Source: Halocaridina rubra (lineage: Eukaryota; Arthropoda; Malacostraca; Decapoda; Atyidae). Taken from it: a stretch of 64,000 nucleotides of DNA. Under the pieces are notes generated by a model. The model ran no database searches and had not been told where the DNA came from. It saw only the letters and a list, made by a program, of their open reading frames with translations. Position numbers and translations under genes: made by a program. The DNA lies in NCBI GenBank assembly GCA_037179515.1, contig JAXCGZ010003824.1, positions 35,001-99,000 of the forward strand. The letters run 5' to 3'. Positions 10,410 through 22,950 of this stretch are shown here, piece after piece (position 1 is the stretch's first letter; each line of letters begins with the position of its first letter).

Positions 10410-13150
10410 TTATTTCCATTTTGTACAATGGTTATTCAACATTAATAGTAACTTATAAGTAGACATGTAATTAAACTAACAAATAAGAGGGTTAGACATA
10501 TAGTTAAATTAAATGTAGCTTTCATAGAAAATAATAATGCTGTAATAAAAATGTTACAATAATGTTAATAATAAAGTAGTAAATATGCCACTAGATACAG
10601 GATCGTTCTTATCGGCATCATTTCCATATTTGTTTCCTTACAATGAGAATAATTAGTTCTTAATGAGCAGCAACTATTTGTCCAAAAGAAAACTATATAG
10701 TTTGCCTTTGAAAGCTGTGAAAGAGGATGCATTTTTAAGATGCTCTGGAATATTATTCCAGAGTGTTGGCCCTTTGATAGTGATCATCTTTGAACCTGCT
10801 TCTGTGTTTGTTCTGTGAATAAAGAGCTCACTGCTCTGTCTTGTGTTGGTTCCCCTTATATCCCTGACTGTTTTTAAATCAAATAACCAGCTAGGATAAT
10901 GATGGTCCAAAATTTTGAATACAAAAACATAAATAGCATAAGCGACCTTATTTTCTGCCCGCAGCCACCCAAGTTTATTGAGAGCTGGTGTGATGTGGTC
11001 ATATTTTCTTATTCCTCCCAGGGTAACTCGAGCTGCAAACTTAATAAGCTTCTGTATTCTGTTTATCTGAGTCTTAGTGGTAGATCCCCAAACAGTTGTG
11101 CAGTAATTAATGTGACTTAGGGCTAGAGATTCAACAACAGTTATTCGAGTGGTAGTCTCAAAATTGTCTTTTATACGTGATAAGTACATTAATGTTCCTG
11201 TAACCTTTTTGCATACTTTATCTATGTGGGAATCAAACAACATGTGGTTATCAAAGTGAATTCCTAGGTTTTTGACTGTTTTGCTAGGTGTGATAATATT
11301 GTCGCAAAAATTAATTGTTGTGTTTTCTGGAATTTGTGCTATGTGGAACCTTGAACCAATAAATATGCACTGTGTTTTACTTTCGTTAATTAACAGCCCA
11401 ATTTCTTGGAAATAGGTTTTAATTTTTGACAGAGTGTTTTCTGCTCTTAAAGTTAGCTCTGGGAGATTATTAATATCACCACTAAGGAGTAGTTGAGTGT
11501 CATCTGCATATTGTACGACTAGACAGTCAGAAATGAAAGAAGATGGATCATTTACGTAAATGGAGAAGAGGATAGGACCAAGTACTGATCCCTGTGGAAC
11601 ACCAAATGATACATTTTTTGGCACAGAGATAATGTTGTTAAGACGTATGGACTGTTTACGATTAGATAGATACTCGCTAAACCAGCTTGGATCAATATTT
11701 AAGTTAATACATTTACTTAAAAGAATTTCATGGTTTACACTGTCGAAGGCTTTTGATAAGTCTAATAATACGAGAAGAGATATTTTTTTCATATCTATAT
11801 TATTATATATACTATTCGTAACTTTAAGCAGTGCAGCTTCCGTCGAAAGTTTCGGTCTGAAACCATGCTGGTTAATACTTATTATTCTATTTGATTCTAA
11901 ATATGACATAAGTTGGCATGCAACAATTTTTTCTAATATTTTAGAGAAAATGGGTAGGAGGGAAATGGGACGATAGTTTGTCACATCTTCTCTGTCCCCC
12001 TTTTTATGCAGAGGTATTACATGTGCTATTTTCCAAGAGTCAGGAAACTTTTTAGTAACAATGGAAGTGTTCATAATAGTTAGAATATAGGATGCAATCA
12101 CGGGTAGAGCATCTTTGATGAACTGAAATGGTATACCATCTGAACCATAAGAGCCAGAGTTTCTTAGGCTCTTTATGGTAAGAATTAGGGTAGCACAATC
12201 GATAGGAATAATCTTGAAGTACTCTCTTGTGTTTTCATTGGAAGAATTGTCATTTAAGCAATTACTCATATCCACTGAGTTGATGTTTTCTTGAGTTTTT
12301 TCATATGTATTTTTGCCAGCGTTAGCAAAATAGTTATTAAAGTTTTCTGCTTTGTCTTTCAACTCCGTAATATTTTCATAACTTCCTGAGGTACTCTTTT
12401 CATTTGGTATCATGCTTCTTATCACTTTCCATGTTGCTGCTGTATCATGTCTAGAGTCATTAAATTGTTTTTTGTAAAAGTCTTTTTTACTTACACTGAT
12501 GAGAGATCTGACACGTTTCTTTTCTGTTTTATAACGTTCTCGGAGAGTCATATCATATCTATTCATTTTTAGCTCTTTTTGTATTTGATTTCTGATTTGC
12601 ATTGCCTCTTTGATGTCATTAGTTAGCCAGGGGGCTGAGGGGCGGGTTATTTTTCTTGTTACAATGGGTGCACAACTATCTAAGCATTCAAGGAAGACTT
12701 TTGTTAGAATCTCAACCTGCAAATCGACGTTATCTGTGTATTTAATTCTATTAAGTGCATTTGTGTTGTTGATTAATGTTTCACAAAAGATATCAGGGGA
12801 GTAATTTTTTAGACACCGGAATGTCTTGAGGAGAGGCTTCCTTTTCGGCTTGTTTATGTTTAGCATAGCAATGTTCAGCTCGTGGTCTGCAATTGGGCAG
12901 GGAACTACGTCCCAATAGAGTATCCTTTCCACTTTATTTGTTATTATCAGATCTATAAGAGTCCTAGAATTGGGGGTTATGCGGGTCGGTTTTGTCACTA
13001 TTTGTGTTAACTTCACAGTGTTGATCACCCTTTTCATTTTGTTATCTGCTGAGAGCAAGTCATCATTAAAATCACCAAGTATGTATATGGGTTTATGACG
13101 CACACAGCGTGTGTTGGGCTCATGAGAAGCAGTCACAACACCAGCCTATC
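10410..13150 (-). mobile_element. CR1/Jockey-group non-LTR retrotransposon, 5' truncated
   Basis: Spans a long uninterrupted ORF2 portion (10,674-13,136), a 3' UTR of about 260 bp and a simple-repeat tail. The endonuclease N-terminus and any ORF1 are missing, and an in-frame TAG stands just upstream of the open frame near 13,148. The frame is intact over 820 codons, so the insertion is fairly young. Confidence 0.88.
10674..13136 (-). CDS. LINE ORF2 protein: endonuclease C-terminus plus reverse transcriptase (820 codons)
   Basis: Encodes the enzyme that nicks target DNA and reverse-transcribes the LINE RNA. Residues 17-90 hold the end of an APE-type endonuclease: GDFN at 21-24, then T-LIDLIITN and ADHEL at about 84-88 in place of the usual SDH. 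The reverse transcriptase follows, with IPLHKKGD...NYRPISLLP (about 374-396), the motif A block LLDLSKAFDSVNH (about 457-469), GVPQGSVLGP (512-521) and the catalytic YADD (543-546). The last 200 residues match the usual thumb/C-terminal region of the Jockey superfamily. The first residue is not a genuine start, because the frame begins where the element is truncated. No frameshift or internal stop. The exact clade (CR1, Rex/Daphne or Jockey) is undecided. Confidence 0.93.
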   Translation of the reverse strand: MTASHEPNTRCVRHKPIYILGDFNDDLLSADNKMKRVINTVKLTQIVTKPTRITPNSRTLIDLIITNKVERILYWDVVPCPIADHELNIAMLNINKPKRKPLLKTFRCLKNYSPDIFCETLINNTNALNRIKYTDNVDLQVEILTKVFLECLDSCAPIVTRKITRPSAPWLTNDIKEAMQIRNQIQKELKMNRYDMTLRERYKTEKKRVRSLISVSKKDFYKKQFNDSRHDTAATWKVIRSMIPNEKSTSGSYENITELKDKAENFNNYFANAGKNTYEKTQENINSVDMSNCLNDNSSNENTREYFKIIPIDCATLILTIKSLRNSGSYGSDGIPFQFIKDALPVIASYILTIMNTSIVTKKFPDSWKIAHVIPLHKKGDREDVTNYRPISLLPIFSKILEKIVACQLMSYLESNRIISINQHGFRPKLSTEAALLKVTNSIYNNIDMKKISLLVLLDLSKAFDSVNHEILLSKCINLNIDPSWFSEYLSNRKQSIRLNNIISVPKNVSFGVPQGSVLGPILFSIYVNDPSSFISDCLVVQYADDTQLLLSGDINNLPELTLRAENTLSKIKTYFQEIGLLINESKTQCIFIGSRFHIAQIPENTTINFCDNIITPSKTVKNLGIHFDNHMLFDSHIDKVCKKVTGTLMYLSRIKDNFETTTRITVVESLALSHINYCTTVWGSTTKTQINRIQKLIKFAARVTLGGIRKYDHITPALNKLGWLRAENKVAYAIYVFVFKILDHHYPSWLFDLKTVRDIRGTNTRQSSELFIHRTNTEAGSKMITIKGPTLWNNIPEHLKNASSFTAFKGKLYSFLLDK

Positions 13151-13339
13151 TACAAGCTCCAAATCTCCACACACTGGTCTGTGAGACGAGGCTGCTCGGA
13201 GAGTGTTACACGGCCTCAGCAACAATGTAGGGATGTAACTCGCCAACTCATCAGAAGAGTCTCTGCTCCATATAATGCCACTGGCACAGTCACACCTTCA
13301 TATAGCCTTTTCTTTGCATTCACTCCTAAAAACCCAATT
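13151..13339. other. unannotated spacer
   Basis: Short stretch upstream of the truncated LINE. No feature recognised. Confidence 0.4.
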
Positions 13340-13805
13340 ATCATCACCCTTCACATCTGACAAGTCATTACACTCTCCATCTCTGTTTCTCTTTACTTTA
13401 TGTATTCTTCGTACCCAGGCCCGATGAGGGCTTTTTTTTTTTTTTTTTTTTTGCCCGTCCTTGTGTCACAATCATAAAAAAATAAATACTTTTCATCCCA
13501 CCTAGATATTTACCCGTTTCTTTCAATCCATGACTTATCTCCTCACCCACTCGTCCAATCCTTGCCACGTGTAACCAAAATATTTAAAACTCTCAACTTT
13601 TTCAGGCAATTCCCCATTCACTCTCACATTCAATCTGCCAACATTATCACTCCTCGTTACATCTCATGATTTTTACTTTTACCTATAGTCAACCGCAACT
13701 TCATACATGCTCACAGTCACCAAGTTCATCGTCAGAATCAGCCACCAGAGTTATGTCAAGTGCAAATAACAATTGATTCACTTTCCACAGACACACAACC
13801 TGGAT
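13340..13805 (-). pseudogene. degenerate RTE-like LINE fragment
   Basis: Minus strand from 13,790 down: interrupted frames contain a run resembling the RTE segment after the catalytic box (RLNVRVNGELPEKVESFKYFG, with stops on both sides). Below 13,490 follows the 3' end with a poly-T block (plus strand) and TTGCCCGTCCTTGTGTCACA, shared with 2,090-2,216. Truncated, no intact frame. Confidence 0.65.
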
Positions 13806-13925
13806 TCATAGTTTTAAGGACAAATATAATAAGTATCATTAGGTATAAAACTGAAGCAGATCAGGAGACGGGAGAGTTAGGAGCCTATGGCTCTATCGCG
13901 TAAGCGCGAGCGCACACACACACAA
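13806..13925 (+). mobile_element. CR1-like LINE 3' end, truncated
   Basis: CATAGTTTTAAGGACAAATA encodes the final residues of the CR1 ORF at 14,218. The 3' UTR follows (CAGATCAGGAGACGGGAGAG, CTATGGCTCTATCGCG) and ends in CA repeats. It sits tail-to-tail with the longer copy at 14,098-16,265. Confidence 0.85.
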
Positions 13926-14097
13926 ATATTGAGCGTCGGCCAAAGTAACGCCTATTTAGAGTTTATTCTTCTTTAGGAAACGATATAAATAAATAACAAT
14001 ATTTTAAGATATATTATAATTATTACCTCATCAAAATCGATATCAATAAAAAAAAATAAATTATAAAGAAGAGAACTATTAAGAAACTAGAAAAATG

Positions 14098-16265
14098 GCC
14101 TTACCTTTGCAGCACCTTATATACTCGTGATTACCTAATTGTGATTACCTAATTGTGTTTACGGGAAAGAGCCCAAAGCTCGTATCTTCCCGTCTCCTCA
14201 TCGGTTCCATTTTATACTTAGTGATACTTATCATACCTGTCCTTAAAACTATGGATTGAGATAGCATTAACTACCTCCTCGCTTAGCCAATTCCAATTAT
14301 CAACTACTCTTACACTGAAAAAGTATTTCCTTACCTCCTGCGAAGAAGTTTTCTTACGAAGCTTCAAACTATGACCTCTAGTTCTAGAGCCAGCCATATC
14401 AAAATATCGATCCCTATCCACTCTATCATAACCATGGAGGAATTTAAAGACTGTCACCATATCCCCCCTCACTCTTCTAGCTTCGAGTGATGGTAAGTCT
14501 AATTCCCTCAGCCTCTCATCATAACTGAGATTGCGTATTTCTGGCACCAGTTTCGTGGCATGTCTTTGAACTTTTTGAAGCTTAGCTATGTGCTTTTTCA
14601 AGTGCGGATTCCAAAAGGGGGCTGCATATTCGAGTTTGGGCCCCACATAGGTTACATAAATATTTCTGAACATTTCCTTGTCCATGTGCCTGAAGGCTAC
14701 CCTTACATTTGATAAGAATGCATATGCTGCCCTTACTATGCCATTTATATGTATTTCTGGAGACAAATCTGCCAGTATGTTTACTCCTAGATCTCTCTCA
14801 TTTTCTGTCTCTTGAAGTTGTACTCCAGCCACCGAGTAGTCAAGCTTGGGCCTTCTTGCACTTGTACCCATTCTCATTACCTTACATTTTGAAGTATTGA
14901 ATTTCATTAGCCACTTTTCTGACCACTCATGCAGATTATTTAGATCCTCCTGAAGTTCTCTACCATTGTTCTCGTTTTTTACTTTCTTCACAATCTTTGC
15001 ATCATCTGCAAACATATTCATGAATGAATTTACACACTCTGGTAGGTCATTTACATATACAAGGAACAAAAGTGGCCCTAAAACTGAACCCTGTGGAACT
15101 CCACTACTAACTCTTCTCCATTCAGACACTGAGTGTCTTACTCTAACCCTCTGTTCCCTTCCTTCTAAGTAAGTTTTAATCCATTCCAAAACATTTCCAC
15201 CTATTCTAGCCATTGATTGCAGCTTCCTAATAAGTCTCCCATGTGGAACAGTGTCAAACGCTTTCTGGAAGTCTAGGAATATGCAATCTGCCCAGCCCTC
15301 TCTTTCCTGTAAGATTTGGCTTACCTCATCATAAAATTCTAATAAGTTTGTTACTGTTGATCTACCTTCTCTGAAGCCATGTTGCCTCACTGACAAAAAG
15401 TTGAAGGATTCCAAGTGAAGAGAGATATGTTTCCTCAGTAGTTTCTCCATAAGTTTGCAAACTATGCTGGTCAAGGAAACTGGTCTATAGTTCAGAGCCG
15501 TATCCCTCCTTCCCTTTTTGAAGATAGGTATCACATTTGCTTGTTTCCAGCATCTTGGAATCTCCCCCGACTCCAGTGACTCCTTAAATATGATACTTAG
15601 TGCCACTGATATTGTGGTTGCGCATTTTATAAGCACATGAGGGGATATGTCATCGGGACCTGTAGCTTTATGAACATCTAAATCCATCAGCGCTTTGCAT
15701 ACCTCTGTGGCTGTAAGGTTGATGTTATCTAATACCGGCCCTTGAGCTTCTATCACTGCAATCTGAGGGGGTGGGGTATTTTCTACTGTAAATACTGACT
15801 GAAACTCCTTGTTCAATTCTTTGCAGATCTCTTCATCCGTCTCAGTGATGCTTCCATCCGCTCTCTTTAGCCTTAAAACCTGTTCTTTCACCTTCAGTTT
15901 TCCTCTGATAAAGCTGTGGAAAAGCTTGGGATTTTCTTTAGCCTTCCTGGTGATGTCCCTCTCATAGTCTCTCTCTGCCTCTCTCCTTTTACTTAGGTAG
16001 TCATTTCTTGCTCTTTTGTAGGTTTGCCAGGCATTTATGTTTTTTTCTCCTCCTATACCTTTTCCAGCATTTGTCTCTCCACTCCTTAGCTCTTTTACAC
16101 CCATTATCGAACCATTTCTCTCTGGCATGAATTACACCTACTTTGGTGACAGGTATGCAGCAATCTACTATCTTCCCATATTTCTCACAAAAGATGTCAT
16201 ACATTTCTTGTACAGATTTGTTGTAAAATAAGCTTCTCCAGTCAATAACTGCAAAAAGCTCATTT
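14098..16265 (-). mobile_element. CR1-like LINE, 5' truncated at a GT/TA microsatellite
   Basis: Contains the RT ORF, a 3' UTR (GAGGAGACGGGAAGATACGA) and a tail of two ACAATTAGGTAATC units near 14,130-14,160. The 5' side stops at about 16,265, where (GT)n and more than 180 bp of (TA)n begin. The endonuclease domain is absent. Confidence 0.87.
14218..16265 (-). pseudogene. CR1-like reverse transcriptase with one frameshift
   Basis: The main frame runs 16,128-14,218 (636 codons). It has a linker of basic helices, KATGPDDI (about 155-162), IPIFKKG (201-207), motif A FLDFQKAFDTVPH (about 285-297), SGVPQGSVLGP (about 343-353) and the catalytic FADD (374-377). It ends in a typical C-terminal region. 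The preceding linker ([13 protein letters not shown]..., [14 protein letters not shown]) lies in a different frame, and the two frames meet at a run of seven T (A on the minus strand) at 16,040-16,046. A single-base indel there breaks the protein. It could be a mutation or a homopolymer sequencing error. The domain content would otherwise be functional for RT, but the endonuclease is gone. Confidence 0.88.
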
Positions 16266-18294
<2,029 letters not shown>

Positions 18295-18355
18295 TGTCTG
18301 TACACTTTTCCCAATTCCATGAGGGGTCAATGTTTCTGAAAATTCTCCTCCACCT
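18295..18355 (-). mobile_element. diverged RTE 3'-end fragment
   Basis: TTTTCCCAATTCCATGAGGGGTCAATGTTTCTG aligns with the 3' ends at 20,700 and 21,155 (TTTTCCCACTTTTATGTGGGGTCGATG), about 80% by eye. Confidence 0.6.
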
Positions 18356-18494
18356 TGCCCAATCACAACGCAACAGGTATTTAAAAAAAAAATGAGATTC
18401 CTTCCTTCACCTACTAAGTACCTAAGTCTATTCAGAGTTCTTAAGAGGGGTGCATGAGTGGGTATTTGAATACAGAACTGTTTCAATTGACCAA

Positions 18495-18632
18495 ATGCTT
18501 GAGTCTGGAAGCGACTAACGCAGATTCAAACCTACCCTGGGGCGTTGGGAAGAACATCCAGTTTTACTTCCCTAGCTCCAATATGCTTGTGTTCACTTTC
18601 ATTGGAATGGCGACTAGCTGTGAAACATAGAC
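18495..18632 (+). mobile_element. SINE-2 copy, 5' truncated
   Basis: Starts near GGAAGCGACTAACGC and keeps the body (GGGCGTTGGGAAGAACATCC, AGCTCCAATATGCTTGTG) of the family described at 34,046. Confidence 0.75.
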
Positions 18633-19360
18633 TTGTGCATTTTATAGCCTTTAAATAAGCCTTTAAATGTTTATGTTGTACAAACGTACAAATTGTAAAT
18701 AATATTTTTTATCAAAATATGTAATTATTGTAAATAGGTAATCATTTAGAAATTATTAAGTTATTTTAAAGTTGTATTTAACGGGTCAATAATTACTCTT
18801 GAGTTGTTTGTAACTCCTCCCACTGAAATAGCTGTACATATAAATAACCCTGAATTTGATCATTAAATCAGTTCAATATTCTGCTTGTATTGGTGAACGT
18901 CCTCTTTTATATATTAAGTAAAATAACTCTTGCTTTCCGTTTGAAGTAACTACATTCGTTACAATGTATATTTCACTATGGTTAAAATAAAGCATTAAAA
19001 TAAAGTCCAAAAATTGATGCATAGCTTCAAGGGAAAAAAGTTTAAACAGCCTCAACAAATTTTGCTACAATTGTTGGAAACAGGTGACATCATCAATGTA
19101 TACAAGTCAAAACAGATGTTTGACAGATGACTAACAGGTGGGTTACTATGCACTTCTCAAAGCATGGCATGTGTACTACAAAGTTTCCGAATGTTAATTC
19201 GACAATCTTTAGCAAAATACGCTTATATAATTATTCTACACTAGACACACCTTTAAGACAGTTATTTGACACTACATCTTGCTTTATGAACTAAATTGTT
19301 TTAAATTTTTTAGTTGGCATGTCTTGATTATTCTTCCTATGACTACAGCTTTTCCAACAG
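18633..19360. other. unannotated spacer
   Basis: A/T-rich, nothing recognised. Confidence 0.4.
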
Positions 19361-19615
19361 ATGGATGAGTTTCTGGAAATGTCAGATAAACAACAATTTA
19401 GGGAAAAGAAAAAATCTAAGGATAAAAAGCAAATGAAAAATGGTTTGACTCATGACCTCAACAGAAGGGGTTTCAGTTGTGCTTCTAATTGTAAATTTCA
19501 ACATACCACCATTCCTGCCAAGAATCTTGCTTTTTCTCACGAGCTAGCTAAAGTGTCAGAGTATCTCCCACTGGGCCAAGTCGATAAATACTTGAGTGAA
19601 TTTAACAAATCTTAA
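19361..19615 (+). CDS. possible terminal exon or ORF of unknown function
   Basis: An 84-codon open frame beginning ATGGATGAGTTTCTGG, preceded directly by CTTTTCCAACAG, which resembles a 3' splice site. The product is Lys-rich near residues 14-27 (FREKKKSKDKKQMKNG), has Cys/His residues at about 38-48 and ends in an amphipathic segment (LAFSHELAKVSEYLPLG). I do not recognise a family. It could be the last exon of a plus-strand gene, a processed fragment or chance. Composition is less A/T-biased than the surrounding spacer, which is the main reason for listing it. Confidence 0.25.
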   Translation: MDEFLEMSDKQQFREKKKSKDKKQMKNGLTHDLNRRGFSCASNCKFQHTTIPAKNLAFSHELAKVSEYLPLGQVDKYLSEFNKS

Positions 19616-20063
19616 ACAACTGTACACCCATTTCAGTGACATCCTTTAAGTCTCTTATCTCGCTGTTTGCAGTGGATACTAGTTGAGTATCCTTTACCCA
19701 AAAGTCTCTTACCAAAGCTCGCCATTTAAAAGGCTTTGGATTGGTACTATGGTATCTCTTCCCAGTCTTCAGAGGATATGTTGCTTTATAAGCCCTTTCA
19801 TGAATGGATCACGGAATGGTGTTTCAATTTCATACAAACCAGCCACAACGACTCATACACAAAACAATCTATTTTAAAAAACATTACACCATTTTTTCAC
19901 TTAAACTGTATATACTCTGTCGTTTTTTATAGTGCTTGGGTTTCAGGTTATAAGGGAGCCTAAATTTTTTTTCTTATATTTTAACTATTCTCTTAACCAT
20001 TTATAGGTCTCATTGTAAGGAAACTATAAAGTTAATAGTACAAGTACTGAAAAACCTATTTCC
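19616..20063. other. unannotated spacer
   Basis: Nothing supported. Confidence 0.35.
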
Positions 20064-20218
20064 CAGGGAAACCAGTAGATCAGTGGTTAACGCGCTCAAC
20101 TCGGGAACCCGTGTTTGAACCCACAACGGGGTGTTAGGAGGGGCATCCAACTTTGATTCCCCCGCTCAAAATTGTGTCCACCTCCATTTGTATTAGGATT
20201 TATAGTGACATATAAAAC
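20064..20218 (+). mobile_element. SINE-2 copy
   Basis: GTAGATCAGTGGTTAACGCG (A-box region), GTGTTTGAACCCACA (B-box region), body GGGTGTTAGGAGGGGCATCC, end TTTATAGTGACATATAAAAC. Confidence 0.85.
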
Positions 20219-20467
20219 ACACATTAAAATACAAGCCTTATCCTCTAGCAATCTCTCCTAAATATTTTTTTTTCCATGGTGAAATACAGCTGAGAAAAAA
20301 ACATGCGATGCAGAATTTAAGGAAACTTAACTTTTCAAATTTTCCCATAATGCATCATCTGTATATGTATTTGTCTATGAAATATAAAAAATGCTATAGC
20401 TTTGCTATTTACTTTCTGAAGTAAAATTAAAATTTGCATACAATCCAAACACAATGTACTGTTTCAT

Positions 20468-20540
20468 GAGTCACAATTAGTTCCCATTCGCATGGGAGTA
20501 GAGACACAAGTTTAAGCTGGAGCAGAGGGATCTCAAACCA
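20468..20540 (-). mobile_element. SINE-2 3' fragment
   Basis: The plus strand reads CACAATTAGTTCCCATTCGC ... AAGCTGGAGCAGA, the reverse complement of the family's 3' half. Confidence 0.6.
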
Positions 20541-20668
20541 CAGTTGGAAAACCCCCTGGGGTTCACAGGAAGTTTTCCAGAGGTACTTAGACGGCTCACA
20601 AAAAAGTATTTTAAACAGAAATTTTTTCTAAATTGCTTGTGATATCGATGCAACTGCTTAATAAAGTC

Positions 20669-21129
20669 ATTCTTCTTCTTCTTCTTCGTCTACATCTTTT
20701 CCCACTTTTATGTGGGGTCGATGTTTCTGGCCAGTGTTCTCCAATTGTGTCTGTCCCATACCTCATCACCCAACAAACCTTAAGACCTCAGGCCGTCATT
20801 GATGCAATCCATCCACCTACGCTTTGGTCTCCCCCTCCTTCTCCTACCCTGTACAGTATATCCATTTCCATCACCCTCCTCCCAACATACTGTTCATCCC
20901 TCCTAACGACATGACCATACCATCTTAGTCTACTTTCTTGTATCTTATCTGATATTTCTCTAACTTTTGAGGTATCCATTTCAACATCCTAATCTCTGCC
21001 ACATCCAGTTTTTTCTCTTATGCCTTCTTTATTGCCCATGTCTCTGCTACATACATCATCGCAGGTCTCACAACTGGGCTAGACTGCATTCTATCACCTC
21101 CCAAGTCGAGAATCCTAACCAGTACAGTA
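20669..21129 (-). pseudogene. RTE-type LINE 3' end, copy 1
   Basis: Minus-strand frames encode the RTE C-terminal signature (KVREISDKIQESRLRWYGHV, then MGQ...). Compared with copy 2, a block of about 50 bp is missing after KVREISDK..., so the frame is broken. The 3' tail is GAAGAAGAAGAAG on the minus strand. Confidence 0.85.
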
Positions 21130-21995
21130 TCTTCTTCTTCTTCATCTACATCTTTTCCCACTTTTATGTGGGGTCGATGTTTCTGGCCAGTGTTCTCCAT
21201 ATGTTTCTGTCCCATACCTCATCACCCAACAAACCTTTAGACCTCAGGTCGTCATTGATGCAATCCATCCACCTATGCTATGGTCTCCCCCTCCTTCTAC
21301 CCTGTATATCCATTTCCATCACTCTCCTCCCAACATACTGTTCATCCCTCCTACGACATGACCATACCATCTTAGTCTACTTTCTTGTATCTTATCTGAT
21401 ATTTCTCTAACTTTTGAGGTACCTCTAATTACCTCGTTTCTGATCTTATCGCTTCTTGTCACCCCACACATCCATCTCAACATCCTCATCTCTGCCACAT
21501 CCAGTTTTTTCTCTTGTGTCTCCTTTATTGCCCATGTCTCTGCTCCATACATCATCGCAGGTCTCACAACTGTCTTGTGCACTTTACCCCTCAACTTAAT
21601 CCCTATTCTCCTGTCGCACAGCACCCCAGACACTTTCTTCCAGTTCTTCCATCCCGCTTGTATTCTGTGGGTTATTTCTGACTCTAGGTCACCATCCTCT
21701 GCTACTGTTGATCCCAAATACTTGAACTTTTCAACTCTTTTTCAACACCTCCCCCTGCAAATTGACCTCCCCATCCTCATCATCTTTCAACTCAAGTACT
21801 CTGTCTTCTTCTTGCTGATTTTCAGTCCTCTATCCTCCATCACTCTTCTCCACTCCTCAAGCATCTCCTCCACTACCTCTCGTCTGTTGCTACACAGTAC
21901 AATGTCATCTGCACAGAGCATACACCATGGAGACTGATCTCTAATACCCTGGGTTACTACATCCAAGACCAGATCAAATAGACATGGTCCTCAAA
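21130..21995 (-). pseudogene. RTE-type LINE 3' end, copy 2 (from catalytic box to tail)
   Basis: Read from 21,995 down, it includes the catalytic box as LCADDIVLC (about 21,885-21,925). A frame of 132 codons (21,717-21,319) follows, with HRIQAGWKNWKKVSGVLCDR, VVRPAMMYGAETWAIK, RMLRWMCGVTRSDKIRNE and SRLRWYGHV, all hallmarks of RTE/BovB-type RTs. It is 5' truncated just upstream of the box and frameshifted at about 21,730. The same 3' end and GAA tail as copy 1 lie directly beside it in the same orientation. Confidence 0.88.
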
Positions 21996-22637
21996 AAATC
22001 CTCGGATACCCATGGGAAATATTGTCACTTAAGGCAAAATTATAGCAAAAGAAACATTTAGTCTAATTAAGTGTGAGATCAATAATTGGAAGTGAGTTGC
22101 AATGACTCCTTGAGGATGAACAATTTTGACTCAAGAAACTGCCTATATTCCAAGGTAGTCCAGTTCTTTTGTAGCATTTCTCCCTTGAGGCACTTACTAA
22201 GGAGCCACATGAACCTAAGAGAGGGTTTGGCCACCCGGGCGAATATCTTATCTCTCAACCCAACACATACCACAACACCAATTTTCCTACAATGAGATAT
22301 AACTCTCTAGTGGTCTTTTCTCAAAGACTCCTTCGAGCAGAAGACATTGAGAATAACCCAGGAAACACATTATGGAAGACTGCATCACATACAGCAAGAG
22401 AACTCCCCAAGAGCTTTGTGGGAAAGCCCAGGATCAGCCATGATCTTCCTTAGGAACTCGGGGCAGTTTGGCCAGGCAGCTTAAGGAAACAAACAAGAAC
22501 AAGTAATTAAAAGCCCAAGTAAAGAGGTTTCACACTATTAGTCTTCTAGGCCTTCACATTTCTGGGAGGAATCGCACACAAAATAAAAGCTTTGGGACTT
22601 GCATAGAAATTGTTCTCATTACTGCTCTGAGAGTAGC
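21996..22637. other. unannotated spacer
   Basis: Contains two sentence-like stretches (22,080-22,480) that recur in diverged form at 32,340-32,570 and 49,240-49,470 (TCTCCAGTGG/TCTAGTGGTC, GAAAGCCCAGGATC, GGCCAGGCAGC). I infer that these are fragments of an undefined repeat. Confidence 0.4.
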
Positions 22638-22950
22638 ACAGGGCCATTTCCAAGCAGAATCCTTGGTTCCCTACCCTACTCTTGCGAGCAACTGTAGCCT
22701 CTCTCCTGATATCATATCTGATTTAGATGTAGCATCTGTTACAAACTTATATCTACCCTCATTGAGGGAACTAGAAAATACTCCATCTTGTCAAAGAATT
22801 CTGACAACTTCTCCTTTTCCTGAAGACCTTTTTCTCCAGTTAACTAAAAGAAGTAAGGACTCGTCGTTAGAGGAATATTATTCCCCAAGAGTGAGCTGGA
22901 ATTTAATGTCTGAGTTGCCATTACCAGCAGGTGAAAAGAGCCATATGTAG
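22638..22950 (+). CDS. possible terminal exon of unknown function
   Basis: The frame is open from 22,522 to the stop at 22,948-22,950 (about 142 codons). The protein-like part starts after the candidate acceptor CATTACTGCTCTGAG (22,617-22,631) or CATTTCCAAGCAG (22,645-22,657). The product is acidic and Ser/Leu-rich (ISDLDVASVTNLYLPSL, PFPEDLFLQLTKRSKDSS, SPRVSWNLMSELPLP). I recognise no family and see no partner exon, so this is a candidate only. It lies 1.4 kb beyond the 3' end of FIRRM on the opposite strand. Confidence 0.25.

Noticed and set aside
11560..11976. 138-codon plus-strand ORF
   Set aside because: Antisense shadow of the LINE reverse transcriptase.
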